Assembly (NCBI GenBank): GCA_002686445.1
Contig: NZCO01000031.1
Span: 1 to 17,432 of the forward strand
Length of the DNA: 17,432 bases
From: a bacterium
GTDB lineage: Bacteria; Patescibacteriota; Andersenbacteria; UBA10190
Direction: 5' to 3'
In this document: positions 6,140-13,220 of the stretch, piece after piece
Numbering within the stretch: position 1 is the stretch's first letter
Layout of the letters: each line of letters opens with the position of its first letter
Made by a program: the position numbers and the translations under genes
Notes under the pieces: generated by a model
What the model saw: the letters and a program-made list of their open reading frames with translations, nothing else
Databases searched by the model: none
What the model was told of the DNA's origin: nothing

Positions 6140-7948
6140 TTATTTAGTACGTACAAGGGCCTTAGAAAGCGTATCGAGCTCGCTTTGTGCCTCGTTGAGC
6201 GATTCCATGGTCTCCTGGAATTGGGCAATAAGCTTTCTTTGCTCCTTGGCTGTAACGCTCCCCAGCTGCTCTTGGAGGGCTCTGAGCTGCTGTTCTAAGT
6301 TAACAATCTGTAGTCCCCGCCACAACCGCTCAGCTTCCTGTTTTAGAGCACTGGCTCCTTGGCGGTGCTCGTCGAGCCTGGCCACGTATTCTTGGGCAAC
6401 CAAGCGCACAGCCTCGGCTTGGGGCATGAAACTGTCCGCTACATAGGTCAATAATTTGTCAGCGGATGCATGGGGGAAGTCTTTGTGCTTTTTGGCCACC
6501 ACTCCCAACTCCTTATACAAAGCCTGGGCATCACCCGCTGGTAAATCCTTTAATCGCACCTGTTTCATCAGGCGCTGCCGAACGGCTGGCTCAAGCACTA
6601 ATAACCCCAGCAAAATCCGATAGCCTTCATTTTCTGGCATGAACGATCCTCTTCCCGTGGTGGGCGCTGACGCGACTTGCGTCACTGGTACCGCAGCTAA
6701 GCGGGAAACAATAACTGATTCCGGCACGTGGAGCGTGGTTGCCACCTGCTGGATCATCTCTCCTTGGTGCACCACGTTGGTGACTCGCTTAATCAGTGGC
6801 AACAGCCGCTCCAACAATTGATCACGGTCGTCGATGTCAGTCGCTTGGAGTCGATCAAGCAACAAGTTCACGAGTGGTACCGGCTGGTCTAAATAGTTGG
6901 TTAGAGCCTTGGGATCATCTTTAGCCACATCGGCCGGGTCTTGGCCTATCGGAAAGACCACGGTGGCCACGCGCATGCCGGCGGCGATCGCTTCATGAGT
7001 GGCGGATTCAGCCGCCGCCACGCCCGCGCCGTCGGCGTCGAAGGCGAAGTGCAGCGTGCTAGTATAGCGGGACAATAAGGCTACTTGATCTGTCGTAAAC
7101 GCCGTGCCGGAGCTAGCCACCACATTCTTGTGGGCAGCTTGGGCCAGCATCACTACGTCCATGTATCCCTCGACGACCACACACGGTTCAGATTTGCGTA
7201 ACACCTGCTTTGCCCGATTGAGATTGTAGACAACCCGTCGCTTCACATAGACCGAGGTTTCCGGCGAATTAATATACTTGCCTTCGTTCCCCGTCTCCGT
7301 CCAGGGAGCAATTCGACCCCCAAAGGCAATTACGCGACCTTGCACATCGTGAATCGGGAACATAATGCGCCCCCGAAACCGATCGTAGAGCTTGCCGCGC
7401 TCACTACGACCGACCAGGCCAGAACGCTCTAATTCAGATTCCGTATATCCTTTGCTGAGCAGAAACTTAATCGCCGTGTCCCACTGTTGCGGCGCGTAGC
7501 CCAAGGCGAAGCCGTCGATGGTCTTAGCCTGCACCCCGCGCTCCTTCAAATATTTCAGTGCCCGCTTACCTGGCGATTGATTAGTCAGAATTTCGTGATA
7601 CAGCTTGGCCGCTAGTTCGAGCATCTCAAAGATGCGCGCCCGTGGATCCTTGGCCCCCGAGCGCCGCTTCGGCAACGTCACGCCGGTACGCTCAGCTAAT
7701 TGCTCTAAGGCCGCTGGAAATTCTATACCCTCTTTACGTTGGAGGAAGGCAAAGATATCGCCACCTTCGCCACAGCCGAAGCAATGATAAATACCCTTAT
7801 CGGGACTCACCACGAATGAGGGGGTCTTTTCACTATGAAAGGGGCACAAGCCCTTGAGGTGCCGGCCCGCTTGCTTGAGGGTGACGTACTCACCAACCAG
7901 CTCGCCAATATCAAGGCGCTCCTTAATTAATTCGATCTCTTCGCTCAT
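6140..7948 (-). CDS. dnaG: DNA primase DnaG
   Basis: DnaG makes the RNA primers for Okazaki fragments. The CHC2 zinc-binding domain is intact (Cys35, His38, Cys56, Cys59). The RNA-polymerase/TOPRIM core has YDRFRGRIMFPI at about 188-199, catalytic Glu260 in VVVEGYMD, and the metal-binding aspartates 304 and 306 in FDADGAG. The C-terminal third is helical and rich in Gln/Glu/Leu, as expected for the DnaB-helicase-binding domain; it is diverged and ends in a coiled-coil-like stretch from about 550. The length of 602 residues is normal. The start is ATG at 7948 with no Shine-Dalgarno. The gene lies 39 nt downstream of the M23 peptidase gene and upstream of rpoD, so initiation of replication and transcription factors are probably co-transcribed. 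rpsU, often first in this operon, is not here. Confidence 0.97.
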   Translation of the reverse strand: MSEEIELIKERLDIGELVGEYVTLKQAGRHLKGLCPFHSEKTPSFVVSPDKGIYHCFGCGEGGDIFAFLQRKEGIEFPAALEQLAERTGVTLPKRRSGAKDPRARIFEMLELAAKLYHEILTNQSPGKRALKYLKERGVQAKTIDGFALGYAPQQWDTAIKFLLSKGYTESELERSGLVGRSERGKLYDRFRGRIMFPIHDVQGRVIAFGGRIAPWTETGNEGKYINSPETSVYVKRRVVYNLNRAKQVLRKSEPCVVVEGYMDVVMLAQAAHKNVVASSGTAFTTDQVALLSRYTSTLHFAFDADGAGVAAAESATHEAIAAGMRVATVVFPIGQDPADVAKDDPKALTNYLDQPVPLVNLLLDRLQATDIDDRDQLLERLLPLIKRVTNVVHQGEMIQQVATTLHVPESVIVSRLAAVPVTQVASAPTTGRGSFMPENEGYRILLGLLVLEPAVRQRLMKQVRLKDLPAGDAQALYKELGVVAKKHKDFPHASADKLLTYVADSFMPQAEAVRLVAQEYVARLDEHRQGASALKQEAERLWRGLQIVNLEQQLRALQEQLGSVTAKEQRKLIAQFQETMESLNEAQSELDTLSKALVRTK

Positions 7949-7987
7949 CGTATTAGCATCGGGGATCTAGCGACGCTAGGCAAGTCA

Positions 7988-8542
7988 CTACCCGCTGTAG
8001 CGACTTATGAACTTTCGGGGGCTATGCCACCAGGCTAGTTTCGTTTGTTTACTTGAGCCCCGCATAAAGCGATGTTCCGGGCGGGCCCAACCGGGCAAAA
8101 TCTGATGTTTCCAGGGGCCGGTGTACAGCGCGAAGTGTAAGTGGGCATGCTTCCACCACCCGTTCTCTGGCGTTTGCGCCGCCGCGACTGTCCCTAATGT
8201 CTGGCCGCCAGTCACCATTTCATCTTCTTTCACCGCCAATTGCGCTAAGTGTCCGTAGACAGAATAAAAAAGGCTGTGATCACGAGGGTTCGTATGCCCG
8301 ATAATGACGACGCCACCCCAGTCCCGATGCTCTTCACTGCCCTTGCGCATCTGCGCCCAGACAACCTTTCCCTTACCAATCGCTTTAACTGTCGTGCCAG
8401 CTGGTGCCGCGATGTCATCACCGAGGTGCGTGGCCCAGAAAATAATGTGGCGGCGAATACGCCGACCAAATGAATATAGATCACCAAGTTTGTAAGTATC
8501 GACCGGGAGGGTCAGCTTTTCAGGTTCCGGGTAGCTGTACAT
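7988..8542 (-). CDS. M23 (LytM-type) metallopeptidase, no signal peptide
   Basis: M23 enzymes are zinc endopeptidases that usually cut peptidoglycan cross-links. All four expected zinc/catalytic positions are present: His39 and Asp43 in HLGDD, His98 in YGHL, and the His134-x-His136 pair in HLHF. The fold also shows the typical AAPAGTTV turn (about 45-52). The protein has 184 residues and neither a signal peptide nor a membrane helix, which is unusual for a wall-active M23 enzyme. The ATG at 8542 lies inside the end of the upstream ATP-grasp gene (23-nt overlap, different frame), so translation is probably coupled and the two proteins may act together. Processing of the ligase product is an inference. 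A cytoplasmic role, or export by an unrecognised route, both remain possible. Confidence 0.9.
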   Translation of the reverse strand: MYSYPEPEKLTLPVDTYKLGDLYSFGRRIRRHIIFWATHLGDDIAAPAGTTVKAIGKGKVVWAQMRKGSEEHRDWGGVVIIGHTNPRDHSLFYSVYGHLAQLAVKEDEMVTGGQTLGTVAAAQTPENGWWKHAHLHFALYTGPWKHQILPGWARPEHRFMRGSSKQTKLAWWHSPRKFISRYSG

Positions 8543-9413
8543 GTTCTTTAATGCGTTCGACTTTAGCTAATAAGTGATCAACCACCATACCAGCAATATC
8601 GAGCCCTGACAACATCTGCGCGCGCGGGAAATTACAGTACGGCACGTTGGACTCAATGATGTAGTGATGTCCCTCGGCATCCATGAGCATGTCGACGCCG
8701 CCGAATTCGATACCCAGCAAGTTCACTGCACGCACCGCATCCATCTGCATCTGCTTGGGATAGCGCTTGGGTACCACATCCATCTCATCACCCACGTTAC
8801 TGCGAATATCATCTCCCTGCTGCCGATACTGATAGCTATCTACCACCTGGCTCCCTAACACCACTAAGCGCTCGGAAGTTGTTGTCTCAATCAGCTCACG
8901 CATGATGAGCTTCGTGTCTCCAAGCACATGGTCTACCACAGACACCAACGAGGAGAAGGAATCTATCTTCATTACCCCCACACCGTGCGAACCCCCCATG
9001 GCCTTTAAGATGATAGGGAACCCGCCGCAATACTCGACATACTTCGCCAAGAGCGCCGGGTCTTTAGTCAGATAGTGAATGGTTTTGGGCATCGGTAACC
9101 CCGCCTGTTGGTGCGGAATCAATTGCAGCCGCCGATTTAAGACGTCTTGGTACGACTTGTAGACGGTGGCAACGTTTTCGTTGGCCAACAGCCGCGTCAT
9201 GAACATTGGCCCTCTGGCTATTTGGAAGAGCATGTCACCCACCCCGAGCTTGGGCAGGTCGGTGTGGTCGGCGGCCTTGATATCAAAATCAATATATTCT
9301 ACGTCCCGCTTGTCACATGCCGCCTTGAGCAACTCGATGCGCTTGTCTACGTCGGGACTCAACTTACTGCGCAACGCAAAAAAACGAGAACTGTCAGATG
9401 AAGGACTAGTCAT
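8520..9413 (-). CDS. RimK-like ATP-grasp carboxylate-amine ligase
   Basis: ATP-grasp ligases of the RimK group activate a carboxylate as acyl-phosphate and join it to an amine, often adding amino acids to peptides. The central lid has Lys137 in FPIILKAMGG and the glycine loop GGSHGVGV (140-147). Glu173 in the IMREL strand fits the adenine-binding region. The magnesium site is FGGVDMLMDAEG then YIIESNVPYCN, with Asp241, Glu254 and Asn256. The ending GLDIAGMVVDHLL is very like RimK. The 297 residues include a pre-ATP-grasp domain at about 20-95. The start ATG at 9413 has no Shine-Dalgarno. The gene overlaps the M23 gene and is divergent from a CphA-like Mur ligase 120 nt away. The substrate is unknown; glutamate or a peptide end is plausible for the family. 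Confidence 0.88.
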   Translation of the reverse strand: MTSPSSDSSRFFALRSKLSPDVDKRIELLKAACDKRDVEYIDFDIKAADHTDLPKLGVGDMLFQIARGPMFMTRLLANENVATVYKSYQDVLNRRLQLIPHQQAGLPMPKTIHYLTKDPALLAKYVEYCGGFPIILKAMGGSHGVGVMKIDSFSSLVSVVDHVLGDTKLIMRELIETTTSERLVVLGSQVVDSYQYRQQGDDIRSNVGDEMDVVPKRYPKQMQMDAVRAVNLLGIEFGGVDMLMDAEGHHYIIESNVPYCNFPRAQMLSGLDIAGMVVDHLLAKVERIKEHVQLPGT

Positions 9414-9492
9414 AATGCCCCTAACTGTAGCAAACTAAGAGGAAGCAACGAAGCCGGTAGTGTGAATGCTCGATAGCTGGTAGTCTCGGATG

Positions 9493-9521
9493 TTGTACAA
9501 CTTCTTACCCACTCGTACTAA
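9493..9521 (+). promoter_or_regulatory. Possible promoter for the Mur ligase gene in the divergent spacer
   Basis: TTGTAC (9493-9498) and TACTAA (9516-9521) are 17 nt apart, 12 nt before the ATG at 9534. The -10 match is weak (3 of 6). The -35 lies in the palindrome TTGTACAA (9493-9500), which also gives a TTGTAC on the minus strand facing the ATP-grasp gene. The start has no Shine-Dalgarno, so a very short leader would fit. Confidence 0.3.
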
Positions 9522-9533
9522 GCAAACTTTTAT

Positions 9534-10841
9534 ATGACGACAGATACCCCACTCTTGGAAAAAGATCCGACCAAGCCGTACATCATTGGCATCGCCGGCA
9601 GCAAAGGAAAGACGACCGTGACCCGACTACTCGCGCATACCTTTCAAAAGCGCCGACGTAATACACTGCGTGTTGATACGGATGGTCATTTCTACAACGG
9701 ACGACAGCGCAGCACGATGGACGAAAGTAAGCAGCTGTATGGGTTAGTCCCCACGGTCTCGCCCGGTCGCTACCTGCGATCATTAAAGGGAGTCCGTAAT
9801 GGTGTGGCTGTTATCGAAACAGCGATTGGCTGTGCCAACATCTACGGCGGTCTCGGGTATCGTTTCCACCACATCGGTATTTTTACCAACGTGTATGAGG
9901 ACCATATCGGCGAGGGCATTAAAGATCGTGAGCAACTAGCTGAACTCAAAGCCAAGTATATCTTCCGCCGTATCTATCCAGGTGGTACCGCCATCTTTAA
10001 TGCTGATGACCCGTATGTGGTCGACCAACTATTCCGCGTGCCGGAAGAATGTACGCTCCTGCCGGTCGGAATGGATTTTTCCGAGTTTGATATTGCCAAG
10101 CACCTGAAGAAAGGTGGTCGCGCCGTCACCATTAAGAATGATGTGATCTACACGCTGCGTGGCAACCGCGAGTTCCCGTGGCTGGATACCAAGTCCGTGC
10201 CGTGGACCTTCCAAGCCAACTTCGTGCCCTCGTTGTATAACTTGATGTTTGTCATGGGTGCTGTGTTCGCGGAAAACGACTTCAAGATGCCCGACCGTAT
10301 CGCCGATCGTATTAAGTCGTTCAAGCTGCAGGGTGGGGGCCGATTACGATTTCTCGAAAGTAACAAGACAGGTATCAAGGTGTTGGTTGATTACGCTCAC
10401 GAAAAATATTCACTGCGCAAAGTTGGCCAGCTCGCATCCAAGCTAGCTGAAGGAAAAACTATCGGCATTATTCGCTTGGCTCCCGACCGCACCGACAAGT
10501 TGCTCCGGGACACTGGCCGTTACATCGCGAATAACTTCGACACCATCATTGTGTATGACAAAATCGACGGTGTGCTCCGAGACGAGGTGCAAAATGTGCG
10601 CACCGGACAGATCCGCAAGACGGGTGAGGTTTCCCGCATCGTGTATGAAGCAATTAAGAAAGCGCAGTCAAAAAAGCACGAAGTGCATCAAGACATCGTC
10701 GAGGCTGACGCTATCGCCCACGCCTTCGACATTGCCAAGCGTGGCGATATCATCGTGCACATCGTCAATGACGACCACAAACGCAGCGAGTCAATGATTA
10801 AAAAGAAGCTGGGACGCTTCCGCATCAAAAGCCACACTTAA
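9534..10841 (+). CDS. Mur ligase-family protein, similar to the C-terminal half of cyanophycin synthetase
   Basis: This is an ATP-dependent peptide-bond ligase of the Mur superfamily, 435 residues. The P-loop is GSKGKTT (22-28), where Mur enzymes usually have GTNGKT. The central domain shows VIETAIGCANIYGGLGY and TNVYEDHIG (118-126), then NADDP (156-160). The C-terminal domain has VDYAHEKYSL (285-294) and APDRTDKLLRDTG (316-328), followed by ADAIAHAFDIAKRGDIIV. The GLGY...NV.EDH.G block and this C-terminal pattern match cyanophycin synthetase CphA better than MurC-F. CphA makes multi-L-arginyl-poly-L-aspartate with an ATP-grasp half and a Mur half; here the ATP-grasp is a separate divergent gene. 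No Shine-Dalgarno is seen. It converges on mutM with one base between stop codons. The substrate is not known; a murein-related ligase remains an alternative. Confidence 0.85.
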   Translation: MTTDTPLLEKDPTKPYIIGIAGSKGKTTVTRLLAHTFQKRRRNTLRVDTDGHFYNGRQRSTMDESKQLYGLVPTVSPGRYLRSLKGVRNGVAVIETAIGCANIYGGLGYRFHHIGIFTNVYEDHIGEGIKDREQLAELKAKYIFRRIYPGGTAIFNADDPYVVDQLFRVPEECTLLPVGMDFSEFDIAKHLKKGGRAVTIKNDVIYTLRGNREFPWLDTKSVPWTFQANFVPSLYNLMFVMGAVFAENDFKMPDRIADRIKSFKLQGGGRLRFLESNKTGIKVLVDYAHEKYSLRKVGQLASKLAEGKTIGIIRLAPDRTDKLLRDTGRYIANNFDTIIVYDKIDGVLRDEVQNVRTGQIRKTGEVSRIVYEAIKKAQSKKHEVHQDIVEADAIAHAFDIAKRGDIIVHIVNDDHKRSESMIKKKLGRFRIKSHT

Positions 10842-10842
10842 G

Positions 10843-11754
10843 CTACGCCTGACAGGTGGGGCACCAATGGGTCCCGCGCCCGGCGACTTTTGCTTTCTTA
10901 ATGATGACACCTGCCTGCCGGCAGGCAGGCCGTAGGCAGGGCTTCCCGGCTCGGCCATATACTTTGAGCTTCGACACGTAGTTCCCGGCTCGGCCCGCCG
11001 CATCGGTGAAACTGTTAAAGGTAGTACCGCGATGCTTGAGCGACTGCGTTAACACGTGGCGAATGCCACGATGCAGCTTCTTGATTTCTGCTTGGCTAAG
11101 ACGACCCGCCCGACGCGTCAGTTTAATACCCGCATAGTGCGCTGCTTCGTCAACATAGATGTTGCCCAGCCCAGCTATTTTTGTTTGGTCGAGCAATACT
11201 TGTTTGAGTGTTGTTTTACGACCGCGTAGTACCGACGCTAGATAGTCGACCGTAAACTCATCGCCGAGCGGTTCAACCCCAAACTTCGCTAGGGCGGCAT
11301 CCCGCAGTTTCGTGTCAGCTAGTTTCGCGTACCCAAACTGGCGTAAGTCATTGAAGAATAGGAAATTGTTTTCCCCGAGCTCGAAAATGATATGGGTGTG
11401 TTTACCCGGAAGCTCTGCTGCGCCTGCCCCTCGTAGCGCTGAGCTTGTCGAAGGGCGAAGTGGGGGCCAACTGTGGCCACCGGCTATGACGCCACGTCGC
11501 GACTGATAGATTAGCTGGCCGGTCATCTTCAAGTGCAACAGTATCGTTTTGTCAGACCCCTGCAGGGTGAATAGTAATAGCTTGCCCCGGCGCCGCACCG
11601 GACCAAACTTCTGTCCTTTGAGATACGTGGTAAAAGCCTTAGCTGCACCACCAACAATCTTAGGCAGGCCCACCTGCACTCGTTTTATGTTCTGTCCACG
11701 CAAAACCTTGTCGAGATCCGCACGTATTGTCTCTACTTCTGGTAACTCTGGCAT
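10843..11754 (-). CDS. mutM: Formamidopyrimidine-DNA glycosylase (MutM/Fpg) with two repeat-encoded insertions
   Basis: MutM removes oxidised purines such as 8-oxoguanine and nicks the abasic site. The catalytic N-terminus MPELPEVET is intact (Pro2 nucleophile, Glu3). Also present are the LLHLKMTGQL strand with its conserved Lys76, the helix-two-turn-helix region with LDQTKIAGLGNIYVDEA (about 188-204), and a C-terminal zinc finger. At 303 residues it is longer than E. coli Fpg (269). Two stretches look foreign. Residues about 95-114, in a surface loop between strands, contain the LRPSTSS translation of a TTCGACAAGCTCAG repeat. Residues 276-281 (PACRQA) come from a 20-bp palindrome in the zinc finger. 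They change the finger from Cys-x2-Cys-x16-Cys-x2-Cys to Cys273-x4-Cys278-x19-Cys298-x2-Cys301. The frame is kept throughout. Activity is likely but not certain. Confidence 0.96.
   Translation of the reverse strand: MPELPEVETIRADLDKVLRGQNIKRVQVGLPKIVGGAAKAFTTYLKGQKFGPVRRRGKLLLFTLQGSDKTILLHLKMTGQLIYQSRRGVIAGGHSWPPLRPSTSSALRGAGAAELPGKHTHIIFELGENNFLFFNDLRQFGYAKLADTKLRDAALAKFGVEPLGDEFTVDYLASVLRGRKTTLKQVLLDQTKIAGLGNIYVDEAAHYAGIKLTRRAGRLSQAEIKKLHRGIRHVLTQSLKHRGTTFNSFTDAAGRAGNYVSKLKVYGRAGKPCLRPACRQAGVIIKKAKVAGRGTHWCPTCQA
10910..10929. repeat. 20-bp perfect palindrome inside the mutM zinc-finger codons
   Basis: CCTGCCTGCCGGCAGGCAGG is self-complementary end to end, followed by a related CCGTAGGCAGGG (10930-10941). 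On the mutM strand it is read as Pro-Ala-Cys-Arg-Gln-Ala-Gly. Its exact symmetry and odd protein product point to an inserted repeat rather than native zinc-finger sequence. Confidence 0.85.
11426..11456 (-). repeat. TTCGACAAGCTCAG palindromic repeat inside mutM
   Basis: The minus strand carries GCCCTTCGACAAGCTCAG, identical over 18 nt to 15474-15491 on the plus strand. Its outer arms, GCCCTTCG and CGAGGGGC, pair with one mismatch. Mutm reads it as RPSTSSALRG. Two exact copies in the window, one coding and one not, mark it as a dispersed repeat. Confidence 0.85.
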
Positions 11755-11787
11755 GACTATCCAGTCTCGGGCGCGTCAGCCGACCTG

Positions 11788-13092
11788 TCAATTTAGTTGC
11801 GGTGGCTGCTGCGGTGACTGTTGGGGTGATTGCTGCGGTTGCTGCGGTGGCGGCACACCAAAGCCGGCCAAGAGCCGGGCATAGGTGGTACGGAGCGATG
11901 TTTTGCTGATCAAGAAGACAAACACAGACGTTAAGGCAATGCTCCACAAGACCACCCCGTATGTCAGATCCAGAATAAAGACGGCATCGGGAATGTTTTT
12001 TTGCACAACCAATGCGGCTAGTACGGCTGCGGCTAGTCCCCGCGGTATCATGACGGCCGCATAGGATGCTTCCCACACGCCGGTGGCGCGCGGCAGTGTC
12101 AGACGAACAGCTGCGTACCGAATCACGAGCAAGGCTGCCGCCACTCCCAATGCGATAACCATAACTCTGAGATTGGCTGCCTCGATGGACAACCCAACGA
12201 AGATGAAGAAAAATGTTTGCAGTAAGAACACGATCTCACTAAAGAACGCTCGCTCCCTCCGACTTAAGACCACGGGATTGATCAGCCAGCGCATAACTGG
12301 GTGCGCTGCGGACAGGCGCTGCTTCAGCGGGCCACTATTACCCAACATAATGCCGAAGACCAGGGCCGCGATTGGCCCGGGGAACCCGATCGCTTCTACG
12401 ACCCCATAGAGAATAAAGACGAAGGCCAGGGTGACGAACATCGAGTTGCGAATATGACGTACTTGATCAAGTAGTAGAGACCAAATGAATCCGCTGACGA
12501 TACCAAACAGACCGGCGTACACAAACGAGATAATAGTAAGTATCGTAACGCCGGCAAATGACACGTTGCCCGTCGTCACTACTCCCAACAGAGCGATCGT
12601 CACCACGATAGCTAGAACGTCGCTAAATGCTGACTCTAAGATCAGCAGCGCTCGCGAAGTAGACGCCACTTGTAAACGATCGAGCAGGGGAATAACAACG
12701 GCCGAGCTCGTGCCACCCAGCATCGCGCCCACCATCAACGAAACCATAAGCGGTAAGCTGGTAACCAGCCAGACCAACGCCCCTATCCCAAGCACACTTA
12801 AGATAAAACTGGCCAACACCAGCCGGGTAGTTCCTGACAATGCATTGCGCAACACGCTGGCTTGTAGCTTGGTACCACTCTCAAACAGCATCACGACCAA
12901 CGTGATAATCAAGACCACGTCACCAAACTGTCCAAAGAAATCTGGGCTGACCCAAACGCCAATCACTAGGCCAACGAGCATCAACAGCAATACATCGGGA
13001 ATGGCCGTAAAACTAAACAACCAGGCAAAAAAATGAGCCGCGAAGACCAAAGCGCCAATAGCCAAGATAATGAGTGATACAGATATCACCAT
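11788..13092 (-). CDS. Cation:proton antiporter (CPA superfamily) with Gln/Pro C-terminal tail
   Basis: This is a 434-residue membrane protein with about twelve hydrophobic helices, of the Na+(K+)/H+ exchanger type. The transport core shows VVMLFESGTKL (67-77), GGTSSAVVIPLLDRL (126-140) and LESAFSDVLAIV (152-163), with Glu153 and Asp158 in the place of the conserved acidic pair of the helix-5 motif (ESxxND in NhaP-type proteins). The TSS at 128-130 replaces the TD/TDA often found in CPA1 helix 4, so ion choice cannot be read from sequence. There is no RCK/TrkA regulatory domain. Instead the last about 22 residues are a low-complexity tail with repeats of PQQS/PQQP. The start is ATG at 13092 with no Shine-Dalgarno. 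It follows a divergent small membrane-protein gene and ends 34 nt upstream of the mutM start, so co-transcription with mutM is possible. Confidence 0.88.
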   Translation of the reverse strand: MVISVSLIILAIGALVFAAHFFAWLFSFTAIPDVLLLMLVGLVIGVWVSPDFFGQFGDVVLIITLVVMLFESGTKLQASVLRNALSGTTRLVLASFILSVLGIGALVWLVTSLPLMVSLMVGAMLGGTSSAVVIPLLDRLQVASTSRALLILESAFSDVLAIVVTIALLGVVTTGNVSFAGVTILTIISFVYAGLFGIVSGFIWSLLLDQVRHIRNSMFVTLAFVFILYGVVEAIGFPGPIAALVFGIMLGNSGPLKQRLSAAHPVMRWLINPVVLSRRERAFFSEIVFLLQTFFFIFVGLSIEAANLRVMVIALGVAAALLVIRYAAVRLTLPRATGVWEASYAAVMIPRGLAAAVLAALVVQKNIPDAVFILDLTYGVVLWSIALTSVFVFLISKTSLRTTYARLLAGFGVPPPQQPQQSPQQSPQQPPQLN

Positions 13093-13142
13093 ATTAGTAT
13101 AGCAGCCCCCTAGCCCCTTGTTGTGCCGATTTTCCGACTATA

Positions 13143-13171
13143 TTGACAATAATCAATATATATGATATTAT
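13143..13171 (+). promoter_or_regulatory. Strong sigma-70 promoter for the small membrane-protein gene
   Basis: TTGACA (13143-13148), a 17-nt spacer and TATTAT (13166-13171) form a near-consensus promoter in an AT-rich patch. Transcription should begin near 13178, leaving about 43 nt before the ATG at 13221. This excludes the in-frame TTG at 13143 as a start, since it lies in the -35 box. Confidence 0.85.
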
Positions 13172-13207
13172 CAGCTTCTGTTCGTTTTACGCTAGGAACT
13201 TAAGATC

Positions 13208-13214
13208 GGAAGGA
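13208..13214 (+). promoter_or_regulatory. Shine-Dalgarno site fixing the start at 13221
   Basis: GGAAGGA lies 6 nt before the ATG at 13221, giving the gene a complete promoter and ribosome-binding layout that most neighbours lack. Confidence 0.75.
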
Positions 13215-13220
13215 AAACCC

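Noticed and set aside
12485..13036. Long plus-strand frame of 183 codons opposite the antiporter.
   Set aside because: It is antisense of a membrane protein and rich in Asn, Thr and Ile, with no family resemblance.
13096..13101. TATACT on the minus strand as -10 of the antiporter gene.
   Set aside because: It ends only 3 nt before the ATG, so the RNA would start inside the first codons, and no -35 is seen.
13143..13220. In-frame TTG at 13143 as start of the small membrane protein.
   Set aside because: It lies on the -35 box of the promoter; the ATG at 13221 has a well-placed GGAAGGA.
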